Of a stretch of 64,000 nt of DNA, positions 8,716 to 17,668 are shown piece by piece; position 1 is the stretch's first letter; every line of letters starts with the position of its first letter. Under the pieces are notes generated by a model, which was given only the letters and a program-made list of their open reading frames with translations, was not told the origin of the DNA and made no database searches. The DNA comes from CAWHNT01 sp963830775 (lineage in GTDB: Bacteria > Pseudomonadota > Alphaproteobacteria > Geminicoccales > Geminicoccaceae). The stretch is from assembly GCA_963830775.1 (NCBI GenBank), contig CAWHNT010000029.1, positions 225,845-289,844 on the forward strand. Reading direction: 5' to 3'. The translations under genes were made by a program, and so were the position numbers.

Positions 8716-9165
8716 CTAGTCGATCAGGTCGTCGGCGGCGAGCGCACCGCCATAGGCGCCGGAGAATGCACCCATGGTCTCGATTGCCGAGGCGGCACCT
8801 GCGGACACTGCCGGGGTGAAGCCCACCGTGGTTACGGCTCCGGCCACGACCGGGGCCACCACGGCACCGGCAACGATGCCGCCGACGAGGTAGCCGGCGC
8901 CGGCACCGCTGCCGACGGTGATGATGCGCCCGAGCCCGCTGCTCTCGCGGGCCTTCATCCGCTCGAGATCAGCGTACATGACTGCGAGCATGCGCTGAAC
9001 GTCGTCGATTTGGGTCGTCGAGCTGGTAATCTCGCCGCTCGTCGCCGGCACGCTCACCGCGGCAGCTGTCGGGACGGCCGGTGGAACCGTGCTTAGATCC
9101 TGTGCTTGTACCTGCGACGCGACCAGCGCACCGCCCGCCACGAGCAGACCTGTCAAGACTCGCAT
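8716..9165 (-). CDS. Exported glycine-zipper-like protein, unknown
   Basis: 149 residues. ATG 9165 is chosen over upstream starts because GGAGGTGAG precedes it and it begins a clean signal peptide (MRVLTGLLVAGGALVASQ ... AQA). After a serine/threonine-rich stretch comes a helix and then two glycine/alanine/valine-rich segments (GAGAGYLVGGIVAGAVVAP and a second to about residue 140), which look like glycine-zipper membrane hairpins. Such proteins often insert into the outer membrane or associate with it. It is the first gene of the leftward array; about 125 bases separate it from the next one. Confidence 0.6.
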   Translation of the reverse strand: MRVLTGLLVAGGALVASQVQAQDLSTVPPAVPTAAAVSVPATSGEITSSTTQIDDVQRMLAVMYADLERMKARESSGLGRIITVGSGAGAGYLVGGIVAGAVVAPVVAGAVTTVGFTPAVSAGAASAIETMGAFSGAYGGALAADDLID

Positions 9166-9442
9166 GCTCACCTCCTGCGAGAAAACTTCGAACAGCAATC
9201 AACCTATCAGTGAGGACTTCGGTGCGTCAACAACGACACGCATCAGCAGCAAAATGAATCGTTTCGGGCGTATCCGGGGACGCGGTGGGGCGGGAACAAA
9301 CGTCCGAGGAGATGCGTGTGTCGCGAGTGCTGCTGAGCCGCGGCTGCCAAACCTGTAGGTTCAGCCGTTCTATACCCGCTCGCGCAGAAGGTGCATCGGG
9401 TGTAGAGAGGCGTCGACGGGTCGTTACAAGCAGGTCGGCACC

Positions 9443-12073
9443 ATGCTGGGGATCAGCCGCGGCGAGCTCGTTCGTGCCCCTTTCGGCCGCTCCTTTCTGC
9501 TGCCGATAGCAGGGCTGGTCGCCGCCGCCCTGGGCATTGCCATCCTGTTCATCTGGTACAGTGCCAGGGTGCAGGACCGGGCGAGCTTCGAGGCGTCGCG
9601 GCAGGCCATGGCGGAGTTCCTGGAGATCCGCGTCCGCCACGTGAACAGGACCGCCAAGGACTATGCCTGGTGGAACGACGCAGTCCGTTTTCTTCAGCTG
9701 ACGCCCAATGCCGACTGGGCCGACCGGAACCTGGGCGGCTACCTGCACGAGACGTTCGGTTTCGAGCTCAGCCTCGTCCTCGATGCGGCCGGCCGGACAA
9801 CCTACGCGTCGCTGGACGGCCAGCGTGCCAGCGCCGACGCCGCCCAGCTGATCAACCATGGCCTGCCCAATCTGCTCGAACAGGCGCGGACGGCACCGAT
9901 CGAGGACCCTGAATGCGCCAGCGGCATGATCGAGCTCGAGGCCCAGGTCGCCCTCGCAGCGGTCTGCGCCATCACGCCCGAGGCTGACGGGAGCCTCGCG
10001 GTGGCGAGCGATAGCCGCAGCCTGCTCGTGGTCGGCAAGCGGCTCGACCCATCCTACCTCAGCGATCTTGTGGCGATCGTCCGGGTAAGCGACCTGCGCA
10101 TGATGCCGGCCGGGCCGCCAGCGCCGGGGCGGGCCTCGCTGCCGATCCTCGCCGCCGACGGCACGCAGCTGGCGCAGCTGGTGTGGACCCCGGATCGGCC
10201 GGGCACGGCCACCTTCCTGCGGGTTGCGCCGGTGCTCTGCCTCGCCCTGCTGATCGTCATCGTGGCCGCAGCCCGGGTGCTGTGGTTCGCACGCGGCGTG
10301 CACCGCGCCCTGCAGGCGAGCGAGGCCCGCTTTCGCGACGTGGCCGACGCCACCTCGGACTGGATCTGGGAAGCGGATGCCGAGTTCCGGATCACCTTCC
10401 TCTCCCCGCGCTTCGCCGAGACCATGGGCACCTCGGCCGACGAGGTGCTGGGCCGCAAGCTCACCGACTTCCTCCAGCCTATCTCCGAGCACCAGAACTG
10501 GCCGCTGCAGGAGGCGGGTGCTGCGCAGCCCTTCCGCAATCTGCTCTGCGTTCATGTCGATGCGGCGGGCCATGCTCGCAAGCTGAAGCTGGCAGGGGTG
10601 CCGATCGTGGACGGCAACAGCCGCCATGTCGGTTATCGCGGCACGGCCAGCGACATCACGAGCGAGCTGGAGGCGCAGTCACGGGCCCAGTTCCTGGCCC
10701 TGCACGACCCCCTGACCGAGCTGCCGAACCGCACGCTCCTGAACCAGCGGCTGCAGCAGGCGGTCGAACAGATCGCGGCGACCGGCGAGCGCGCGGCCGT
10801 GCTCTGCATCGACCTCGACCGATTCAAGGAGGTGAACGACAGCCTGGGCCATGGCGCCGGCGACCGGCTCCTGCGTGCAGTGAGCGAGCGGCTTCAGGCC
10901 AACGTGCGCCGAACCGACACCGTGGCCCGCGTCGGCGGCGACGAGTTCGTGATCGTGCATCTGGGGCTCAGCTGGTCCGAGGACGCCGAGCGCCTGTGCC
11001 GCCGTCTGCTGCGCGATCTTGAGCGCCCGTTCGAGGTCGGCGACCAGGAGCTGCTGATCACGGTCAGCATCGGTGTCGCCTTCCTGCCGCAGGATGGGGT
11101 CGAGCCCGAGGCGATCCTGCGCAATGCCGATATCGCCCTCCTCCGGGCCAAGGACATCGGCCGTAACACCTTCAGCTTCTACGAGCAGGGCATGGATGCC
11201 CACATCCAGCAGCGCAAGGTGCTGGAGCGGGAGCTCAGGGCCTCGCTCAAGGCGCAGGACTTCAAGCTTCTCTACCAGCCGCGCATGAGCCTGCGCCGCA
11301 ACTGTCTGGCCGGAGTCGAGGCGCTGGTGCGCTGGCAGCATCCCCAGCGCGGCACCTTGCTGCCGGGCGAGTTCATTCCGGTGGCCGAGGATACGGGCCT
11401 GATCCTTCCCATGGGCGAGTGGGTGCTGACCACGGCCTGTGCCCGCGCCACGACCTGGCCCGACATCGCGGTTGCGGTGAACATTTCCCCGATCCAGTTC
11501 AAGAGTCGCTACTTCGTCCAGTCCGTGCGCCGGGCGCTCGAGCGCAGCGGCCTTGCACCCCACCGGCTCGAGCTCGAGGTCACCGAGGGCGTGCTGGTCG
11601 AGAACACCGAGCAGTCCCTGGCGACCTTGCGCGACCTGCGGGCGCTGGGTGTCCGCCTGTCGATGGACGATTTCGGCACCGGCTATGCCAGCCTCAGCTA
11701 CCTGCTCCGGTTCGAGTTCGACAAGATCAAGATCGATCGGTCCTTCGTATGGGGCCTGGGTGACCGGATGCATGCCGACGCCATTATCCGTTCCGTCCTC
11801 GACCTGGGGCATAGCCTGGGCATGGAGGTTTGCGCGGAGGGCGTCGAGACGCCGAAGCAGCTGGAGTTCTTGCGCCAGGAGGGCTGCGATGAGGTTCAGG
11901 GCTTCCTGCTGAGCCGGCCGATCCCGGCCGAGGAGTTCGAGCGGACGATCCTGCCGACCGGCGTGCTCCCTGTGCCGACGGCACGTGTCCCCGCTCAGCG
12001 CGAGATGGCAGGCGGGTCGGAACGTCTCGGCACGGTGGTGGCCCACGACCTGGGCACATATAGCAGGGGTTGA
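9443..12073 (+). CDS. CHASE4-PAS-GGDEF-EAL cyclic-di-GMP enzyme
   Basis: 876 residues. Domain order: membrane helix (about 14-36), periplasmic CHASE4-like sensor (about 45-215, with the typical AKDYAWWNDAVRFL stretch), second helix (about 258-281), PAS domain (about 290-410, SDWIWEADAEFRITFLSPRF), GGDEF domain (motif RVGGDEF near 496) and EAL domain (motif GVEALVRWQHP near 626). The GGDEF motif is complete and preceded by the inhibitory I-site RRTD five residues upstream. The EAL part keeps DDFGTGYASL and the metal-binding segments. Both synthesis and hydrolysis of cyclic di-GMP are therefore possible, controlled by an extracytoplasmic signal. It is transcribed away from the leftward envelope array. 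Confidence 0.93.
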   Translation: MLGISRGELVRAPFGRSFLLPIAGLVAAALGIAILFIWYSARVQDRASFEASRQAMAEFLEIRVRHVNRTAKDYAWWNDAVRFLQLTPNADWADRNLGGYLHETFGFELSLVLDAAGRTTYASLDGQRASADAAQLINHGLPNLLEQARTAPIEDPECASGMIELEAQVALAAVCAITPEADGSLAVASDSRSLLVVGKRLDPSYLSDLVAIVRVSDLRMMPAGPPAPGRASLPILAADGTQLAQLVWTPDRPGTATFLRVAPVLCLALLIVIVAAARVLWFARGVHRALQASEARFRDVADATSDWIWEADAEFRITFLSPRFAETMGTSADEVLGRKLTDFLQPISEHQNWPLQEAGAAQPFRNLLCVHVDAAGHARKLKLAGVPIVDGNSRHVGYRGTASDITSELEAQSRAQFLALHDPLTELPNRTLLNQRLQQAVEQIAATGERAAVLCIDLDRFKEVNDSLGHGAGDRLLRAVSERLQANVRRTDTVARVGGDEFVIVHLGLSWSEDAERLCRRLLRDLERPFEVGDQELLITVSIGVAFLPQDGVEPEAILRNADIALLRAKDIGRNTFSFYEQGMDAHIQQRKVLERELRASLKAQDFKLLYQPRMSLRRNCLAGVEALVRWQHPQRGTLLPGEFIPVAEDTGLILPMGEWVLTTACARATTWPDIAVAVNISPIQFKSRYFVQSVRRALERSGLAPHRLELEVTEGVLVENTEQSLATLRDLRALGVRLSMDDFGTGYASLSYLLRFEFDKIKIDRSFVWGLGDRMHADAIIRSVLDLGHSLGMEVCAEGVETPKQLEFLRQEGCDEVQGFLLSRPIPAEEFERTILPTGVLPVPTARVPAQREMAGGSERLGTVVAHDLGTYSRG

Positions 12074-12154
12074 TTTTGCTGGCGCTGGCCTATACCGAAG
12101 CGTTATCAGGGCGCACGGCGCACCCCGGTATGGGCAGGCCGCCGGAGATGGGGC

Positions 12155-12706
12155 GTGCTCGATCTCGACTATGTACACAAGAAGCTGACCAAGTGCCGCT
12201 ACATCTATATCGGTGATACCATATCCTGCGGTATCGGAATTTTCGCCGCGCGCGAGTTCGCCCAAGGCTCGAGTATCGTCATCGACGAGTTTGGTGACTA
12301 CTATGACAGCGCCATTACAGAGGCGGAGGCGCTGGCCCAGGGGCTTAACCTGAGTATTCATTGCTTCCAGATTGATCACGACCGCTATTTGTTGCCGCAT
12401 GGCAGCATTGATGATCTGATTAACCATTCCTGCGAGCCAAGTGCAGGAATTCGGCTGACCGCTGCCGGCTATCGTTTGCTCGCTCTCCGCGATATAGGTG
12501 TGGGAGAGGAGGTCACCTATGATTACTCGACCTACATCACAAATCCTCGTGAGCGACTGAGCTGTGCCTGCGGCTCCGCCCACTGTCGTGGCAATATCGG
12601 CCCGTTTCGTGATCTTCCCCGAAGTCTGCAGGCACACTACCTGGCGCTGGGCGTGGTGGGAGCCTTCGTTGCCGCCGACGCCGCTGCGCATGACGCCGCA
12701 GCCTGA
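12155..12706 (+). CDS. SET-domain protein (predicted lysine methyltransferase)
   Basis: 183 residues, GTG start with GGAG upstream. The SET signature is complete: the pseudoknot motif NHSCEPS at 90-96 with asparagine, histidine and cysteine in place, the GEEVTYDYS motif at 117-125 with the catalytic tyrosine, and a post-SET zinc motif with C137, C139 and C144. Eukaryotic SET proteins methylate lysines on histones and other proteins using S-adenosylmethionine; bacterial copies have few known substrates. Base composition is clearly lower in GC (around 55% by eye) than its neighbours, with A/T-ending codons such as TAT, GAT and ATT, which suggests recent acquisition. The C-terminus is alanine-rich. 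A hairpin terminator follows. Confidence 0.9.
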   Translation: MLDLDYVHKKLTKCRYIYIGDTISCGIGIFAAREFAQGSSIVIDEFGDYYDSAITEAEALAQGLNLSIHCFQIDHDRYLLPHGSIDDLINHSCEPSAGIRLTAAGYRLLALRDIGVGEEVTYDYSTYITNPRERLSCACGSAHCRGNIGPFRDLPRSLQAHYLALGVVGAFVAADAAAHDAAA

Positions 12707-12763
12707 GAGCGCGAGCATGACCCATGCGCTCGGGCTGCGCTGATCGCGGATTGCTGAGCCTGA

Positions 12764-12787
12764 AGCCGCGCCTTCGAGGGCGCGGCT
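12764..12787 (+). terminator. Probable intrinsic terminator after the SET gene
   Basis: A perfect nine-base-pair stem (AGCCGCGCC / GGCGCGGCT) closes a six-base loop TTCGAG and is followed by GTCGTCTT. The U-run is weak but the position, 57 bases after the SET stop codon and before the next start, fits a terminator. Confidence 0.6.
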
Positions 12788-12833
12788 GTCGTCTTAGGCG
12801 AGGGAGGTCGGCGGGCCCTGCCGCATCGCTGCG

Positions 12834-15800
12834 ATGAAGGGCGCCGTCCGCGTCCACCTCCTGCTGCTGGCTGCCGTCGTCTCGGCGATCAAGGTCGTAC
12901 TCTTCACCTCGGGCACCACGATCGTGCTGGCCCGGACCGGGGTCGAAGGAATGCCCTGGTTCTATCTCGTGCTCGCCGCCATGGGCGTGCTGATGTCCCT
13001 GGCCCTGGCAACAGCCATCGACCGCCGCCCGGCCATGTCGCTGCTGCGCTGGGCCTTCGCCGCGGCGGGCGGAGGCGCGCTGCTGCTCCGCCTCGCTCTC
13101 GAGTACGACCACCCGCTCCTGCACCTGCTGACCCTGGCCGGTGGCCACCTCTACGAGATCGCCACCGACATCGTGTTCTGGCTCGTGGTCGGCCTCTATC
13201 TCACCAGCTTCGACCTGCGCCGCGCGACGCCGTGGCTGCTCGCGGCCATGGCCGCAGGCGGGCTCGTGGCTGGCCTCCTCACCGCCCTGCTGGCACCTGA
13301 GGTCGGGCCTGAAAATCTGCTACTGGCCGTGCCGCTCCTTGCCGGCATGGCACTCGTCCAGGCCCGGCTCGCCCAGTCCAGCTTGAGCCCCTTGCCCAAC
13401 TCCGAGCCGCCGGAGATCGATGAAGGGCCACTTCAGGTCCTGCGTGGGCTGCCCGAGCTGCTGACGCGGCATCCGTTCGCCGCCCTTCTGGCACTCGGCT
13501 CCTTCATGCTCACGCTCGTCTACTCGATCAGCGAGTATCTCTGCTTCGTGGCCTATGCGGAGGCCTTCCCGGACGAGGCTGAGCTCGGAGCACTGCTTGG
13601 CGGCGTCTTCGGCCTCCTGCAGGCGAGCGAGCTCGTCCTCCTCCTGGTGCTCAGCCCACTGGTGACCGACCGTGCCGGCCCGCGCCTGCGCAACGCCCTG
13701 TTCCCCGCACTGGCCCTCTCCACCCTGTTCCTGTTCTTTACCGGCAACCGCCTGCTGGCGGGCCTCGTCACCCACGTCACCACGGAATCGGTCTCCAACG
13801 CGATCTACGAGCCGGCCACCACCAGCAACTACGCGGCCCTGCCGCGGCATGTGCACGGCCGCACCCGTGCTCTGGCCAATGGCGTGCTCTATCCGCTGGG
13901 CCTCGCTGCCGGCGGCCTGCTCCTGCTGGTGGCGGCAGACCTGGCATTGCCCATCGGTATGGCCGCGGCACTTGATCTTCCTGGCCCTGGGCCTCGTTAC
14001 CGGACGTGCCTTCCTGCCCACGCTGGTGCGGAACCTGCGGGGTGGAATCGAGCACTACGCGCACGCACAGGGCGGCGGGCTGGAGCACCTTCATCTTGCC
14101 AACGCCCGCGCCCACGTCCGTGACCTCGCCCGTGCGGGGGCACCCGAGGGACGCCGGCTGGCGCTGGAGCTTGCAGCACACCTCGATGCTCCGGCCAGCT
14201 CCGAGCTCCTGGAGCTTCTCCCCGACGACAGCGATCCAGACCTTGCGCGAGTCGGTGGGCAATATCCTGCTGCGCCTGCCTGAGGCCGAGCTGCTGCCGC
14301 TCGTGATCCGCCTTGCCACCAGCGCCGCGGGGATCGACCAGCTCCTTGCGGCCCGTCTCCTGCTGGCCCGGCCCGAGCTGCCGCGGCAGCGGGTGGCGGG
14401 ACGGCTGTCGCGCTCGCGTCGGCCGACCGTAGCGCTGATGGGCCGGCTCCTGCATGAGCGCGGCAGCAAGGCGGCCAGCAGCGAAGCGGCGACCAGTGCC
14501 CTGCGCATCGCCTCGCCGGCCGAGCGGCGCCTCGTGGCCGTGGCCCTGGCCGGGTCCGCGACGCACAGGCACGTCGCCATGCTGATCAATCTCGTCGAGC
14601 TTCTGGACGAGGACGAGCTGGTTGCAGCTCTGGGGGCGCTGACACCCGGGACGATGATGCTGCCCGGCGCCATGCCGTTCGTCAGCCATTGCCTCAGCCA
14701 TCCCCTGCCCGCGGTGCGCCTGGCCGCCCTGCACATCGTGGCTATCCGGCCGCCGGCCGACCCGGGCCGACTGGCGCATCTGCTCGAGGACACCGATCCG
14801 CAGATCCGTGCCGCTGCCGCCAACGCCTTCGCGGCTTACGGCAATCGCGGCGTCGCCGCTGCGGCGGCACGGCTGGAGCACCCCCGGCGCGCCGTCCGCC
14901 ACGCCGCGATCACGGCGCTGGGCGCCATCGGCGGTCCCGAGGCGCGGGTGCGGCTGTTGCGGGCGCTGGTCCCGCACCGGCGCTTCGCCCAGCAGAGCAG
15001 CGCCTGGCTCGACCTGCTCCGCCGCCGCGACCGGCCGGCGGCGTTCGAGGATCTGGCTGCCGCGGTCGAGAGCCAAGCTTTCGAGGCCATGGATACGGGC
15101 CTCGCGATCGCCGCCGCCCTGGGTGGCGGCCGACTGATCGACGATCTCCGGGGCTACCTCGTGGCCCGCGATCCCCGCCGCCGCGCGGACGCGCTGGAGG
15201 CTTTGGCCTCGCTTGGCGAGCGCACCGCGGTCAAGGCGCTCCTGCCGCTGCTCGAGCGCCAGATCCGCCGCGACGACGCGCCGTTGTCACCCGCACCGGC
15301 TGCGGCCTGGCACCAGATGATGCAGGTGGCGGCGGGTCACAGCGATCCCTGGATCCGCCGTGCGGCCCAGCGCGCGCGGATCAGGGTGGGGTCGTCCATC
15401 CAGCGGCGTGGGAGCCAGCCCACCGCGCGCGACCTCGCCAAGGTCGAGCTGCCAGTGGACCGCATCCTCAGCCTGCGCCACGTCGCGATGTTCCGGAGCC
15501 TGCCGCTCGACACCCTGCTGCGGCTCGATCGCATGCTGGAGCAGCGCGCCTTCCTCGACGGCGAGGTAGTCGTCGATCCCCTGGCCGGCGGCCGCCACCT
15601 GTGCATCCTGCTCCGCGGCGCCGTCCTGCTCGACCGGCCGGGGCTGCCGCCGCGCCTCCTTGAGGCCGTGGCCACTTTCGGCAAGTCGGCCGTGGTCGAC
15701 GACCACATGCCTCAGGCCCGGGCGGTGGCACGCGGGAGCTGCGCCGTCCTGCTGATGAGTGCCGTCACCTTCAACGACCTGGTCGGCGAGCATCCGGAGA

Positions 15801-15874
15801 TTTGGGTCGAGGTCTGCAAGCAGCTGGCCCGGCACCTCGATGCCGAGCCGAAGGAGCCCGCGGTCGCCGCCTGA
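12834..15874 (+). CDS. Nucleotide-transporter-like protein fused to HEAT repeats and a cNMP-binding domain (two frameshifts)
   Basis: Reconstructed length about 1012 residues. The first ~385 residues form about eleven to twelve membrane helices with the overall pattern of NTP/NDP exchange (Npt/NTT) or MFS-type transporters. From about residue 440 to 860 there are tandem HEAT-like helical repeats (for example HPLPAVRLAALHIVAIRP and RAVRHAAITALGAIGG). From about 880 a CRP-like cyclic-nucleotide-binding barrel follows (MFRSLPLDTLLRLDRMLEQ, then LCILLRGAVLL). Two frame changes interrupt it: one near 13960, where removing a T from CTTGATC restores ALIFLALGLV, and one near 14235-14245. Conserved sequence continues across both, so I treat it as one gene. 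The C-terminal domains suggest transport or signalling gated by a cyclic nucleotide. Confidence 0.7.
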
Positions 15875-15963
15875 TCCTGACCGCACGGCACTCGGTCGCA
15901 CCTGCCGCGGCCTCGTCGCGGTCTAGCTTCGCGGATCTGTGGAATCCACCCCGGGAGCGTGCC

Positions 15964-16530
15964 ATGGCGACGACTGGCCCCAAGCCACCGGCGGCTCTCG
16001 ACCCTTCCATCTGGGTCGAGGCGCAGCGGCGCAACTTCGAGGCCTTCACCAGTGCCGGCCAGATCGTGGCCGACAGCATGCGCGTCGTTGCCGAGCGGCA
16101 GGCGGCGATGATGCAGGACGCGATGCGGGGCCTGTGGGGCGAGATGCAGCAGCTGGGCTCCCAGGGTCCGAAGGCCGCCGAGCCCACCGACCAGCTCGAC
16201 CGCCTGCGCGCGGCCTACGAGCGCGTCACAAGCCAGGTGCAGGAGATCAGCGGCGTCCTCCTCAAGGCCCAGTCCGAGGCCATGGAGGTGCTGAACCGCT
16301 GTGCCGCCGCCAACATGGAGCAGCTGAGCCACATGGCGCCCGACCTCGCCGCCATGCAGAAGGCGGCGACCGACGCGATGCAGGCGGCTACCGTCCAGGT
16401 GAGCGGTGCCATCGAGGAGATGCGCCGCCGGATGACCTCTCTCGAGGACAAGTCCCGCAAGGCCATGGGCGGCAGTCCGAGCCCGACCTTTCCCCCGGCC
16501 AAGCCCGCGGGCGGCAAGTCCCGCACCTAG
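15964..16530 (+). CDS. Phasin family protein
   Basis: 188 residues, no signal peptide, almost entirely helical with long amphipathic stretches (WVEAQRRNFEAFTSAGQIV, then LRAAYERVTSQVQEISGVL). This pattern and the lysine/proline-rich tail (PAKPAGGKSRT) fit the phasin_2 family, proteins that coat polyhydroxyalkanoate granules. ATG 15964 lies at the start of the family-like sequence, 90 bases after the HEAT/cNMP gene. It is convergent with the TRAP binding-protein gene, whose stop is 24 bases away. Confidence 0.8.
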   Translation: MATTGPKPPAALDPSIWVEAQRRNFEAFTSAGQIVADSMRVVAERQAAMMQDAMRGLWGEMQQLGSQGPKAAEPTDQLDRLRAAYERVTSQVQEISGVLLKAQSEAMEVLNRCAAANMEQLSHMAPDLAAMQKAATDAMQAATVQVSGAIEEMRRRMTSLEDKSRKAMGGSPSPTFPPAKPAGGKSRT

Positions 16531-16554
16531 ACCGACCCGGGACGGGACCGCGGC

Positions 16555-17631
16555 TCAACCCTGCAGCACCAGCCGCCGCATCTCCAGCAGCCTGAGGTCG
16601 AAGCGCTGGCCATAGGCGTCGGCCTTGGCAAGGAAGCTACGAAAGGAGTCGTAGGCCCGCTTGGCCATCTCGTTCGAGGCCGCGAGCTCGTCCAGGACCT
16701 CCATGGTGGCCCGGCCCATGGCGCGGACGACCTCGTCGGGGAAGGTGCGGAGCTCGACCTTGTCCTGGGCGACCAGGGGCTCGAAGGCCTCGATGTTGTG
16801 GTAGACGAAGTCGGCATAGGTCTCGCTGCTGGCGGCCAGTGCTGCGGCCTCGACGATGGCCTTGAGGTCGGGCGTGAGCTGGTCGAAGGCGGCCTTGTTG
16901 ACCATGACCTCGAGTCCGGGGCCGGGCTCGTGGAAGGCCGGCACGTAGTAGAACTTCGCCACCTTCTGCAGCCCGAAGGCGCGGTCGTTCCAGGGTCCGA
17001 TCCATTCGGCGGCGTCGATGGCCCCGGTGAGAAGGTTCTGGATGATCTCGCCCGGCGGCGTGGTGACGGGGGCGGCACCCAGCTTGCGCATCACCTCGGC
17101 ACCCAGGCCGGCAATGCGGAACTTGAGGCCCTTCAGGTCGTCGACCGTGTTGATCTCCTTCCTGAACCATCCGCCGGCCTGGACGCCGGACGAGCCGGCG
17201 TAGAAGGGGATCACGCCGAAGCCCTCGTAGATCTCGCGCCAGAGCTTGCCGCCCTCGCCGAAGTAGATCCAGGCGGCGAGCTCTGGTGCCGTGAGCCCGA
17301 AGGGAATGGTGGTGAAGAACTGGAGGGCCGGCGCCTTCGAGGCCCAGTAATAGGGCGTGCCGTGCGCGACCTGGGCCGTGCCGGTCTGCACTGCGTCGAA
17401 ACACTGGAAGGGCGGGACCAGCTCGCCCGCGGCATAGAGCTTGATCTCGATCCGGCCGCCGGACATGGCCTGCACCCGGTCGGCGAAGCGCTGGGCATTG
17501 ACGCCCACGCCCGGCGTGTTGCGTGGCCAGGGCATGACCATGGTCCAGCGGGTGGTAGCCTGGGCCACGGCAGGCGCCGCAACGCCGGCACTGGCGACGG
17601 CCGCGGTCGAGAGCAGGTGGCGACGCCGCAT
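16555..17631 (-). CDS. TRAP transporter substrate-binding protein (DctP/TakP type)
   Basis: 358 residues. The N-terminus MRRRHLLSTAAVASAGVAAP is a twin-arginine-like signal (RRRHLL), so the protein should be exported, possibly folded. The mature part is a DctP-family binding protein: MSGGRIEIKLYAAGELV, FGLTAPELAAWIYFGEGG, and the ligand-gating segment LKGLKFRIAGLGAEVMRKLGA with its conserved arginine. The WTMVMPWPRNTPGVG opening and the length resemble 2-oxo-acid or chloroaromatic TRAP binding proteins, but the ligand cannot be named. The only TRAP permease in view, a DctM gene, is ten kilobases away beyond the cobalamin cluster, and no DctQ is present. Confidence 0.88.
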   Translation of the reverse strand: MRRRHLLSTAAVASAGVAAPAVAQATTRWTMVMPWPRNTPGVGVNAQRFADRVQAMSGGRIEIKLYAAGELVPPFQCFDAVQTGTAQVAHGTPYYWASKAPALQFFTTIPFGLTAPELAAWIYFGEGGKLWREIYEGFGVIPFYAGSSGVQAGGWFRKEINTVDDLKGLKFRIAGLGAEVMRKLGAAPVTTPPGEIIQNLLTGAIDAAEWIGPWNDRAFGLQKVAKFYYVPAFHEPGPGLEVMVNKAAFDQLTPDLKAIVEAAALAASSETYADFVYHNIEAFEPLVAQDKVELRTFPDEVVRAMGRATMEVLDELAASNEMAKRAYDSFRSFLAKADAYGQRFDLRLLEMRRLVLQG

Positions 17632-17668
17632 CCCGTTGATCCTCCATGAAGCCAGCTTTGCAGTCTGC

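Noticed and set aside
10679..12718. A 679-codon open frame on the minus strand opposite the first GGDEF-EAL gene
   Set aside because: It lacks any family resemblance and mirrors the codon pattern of the plus-strand gene, which has full domain support. Long antisense frames are expected at this GC content.
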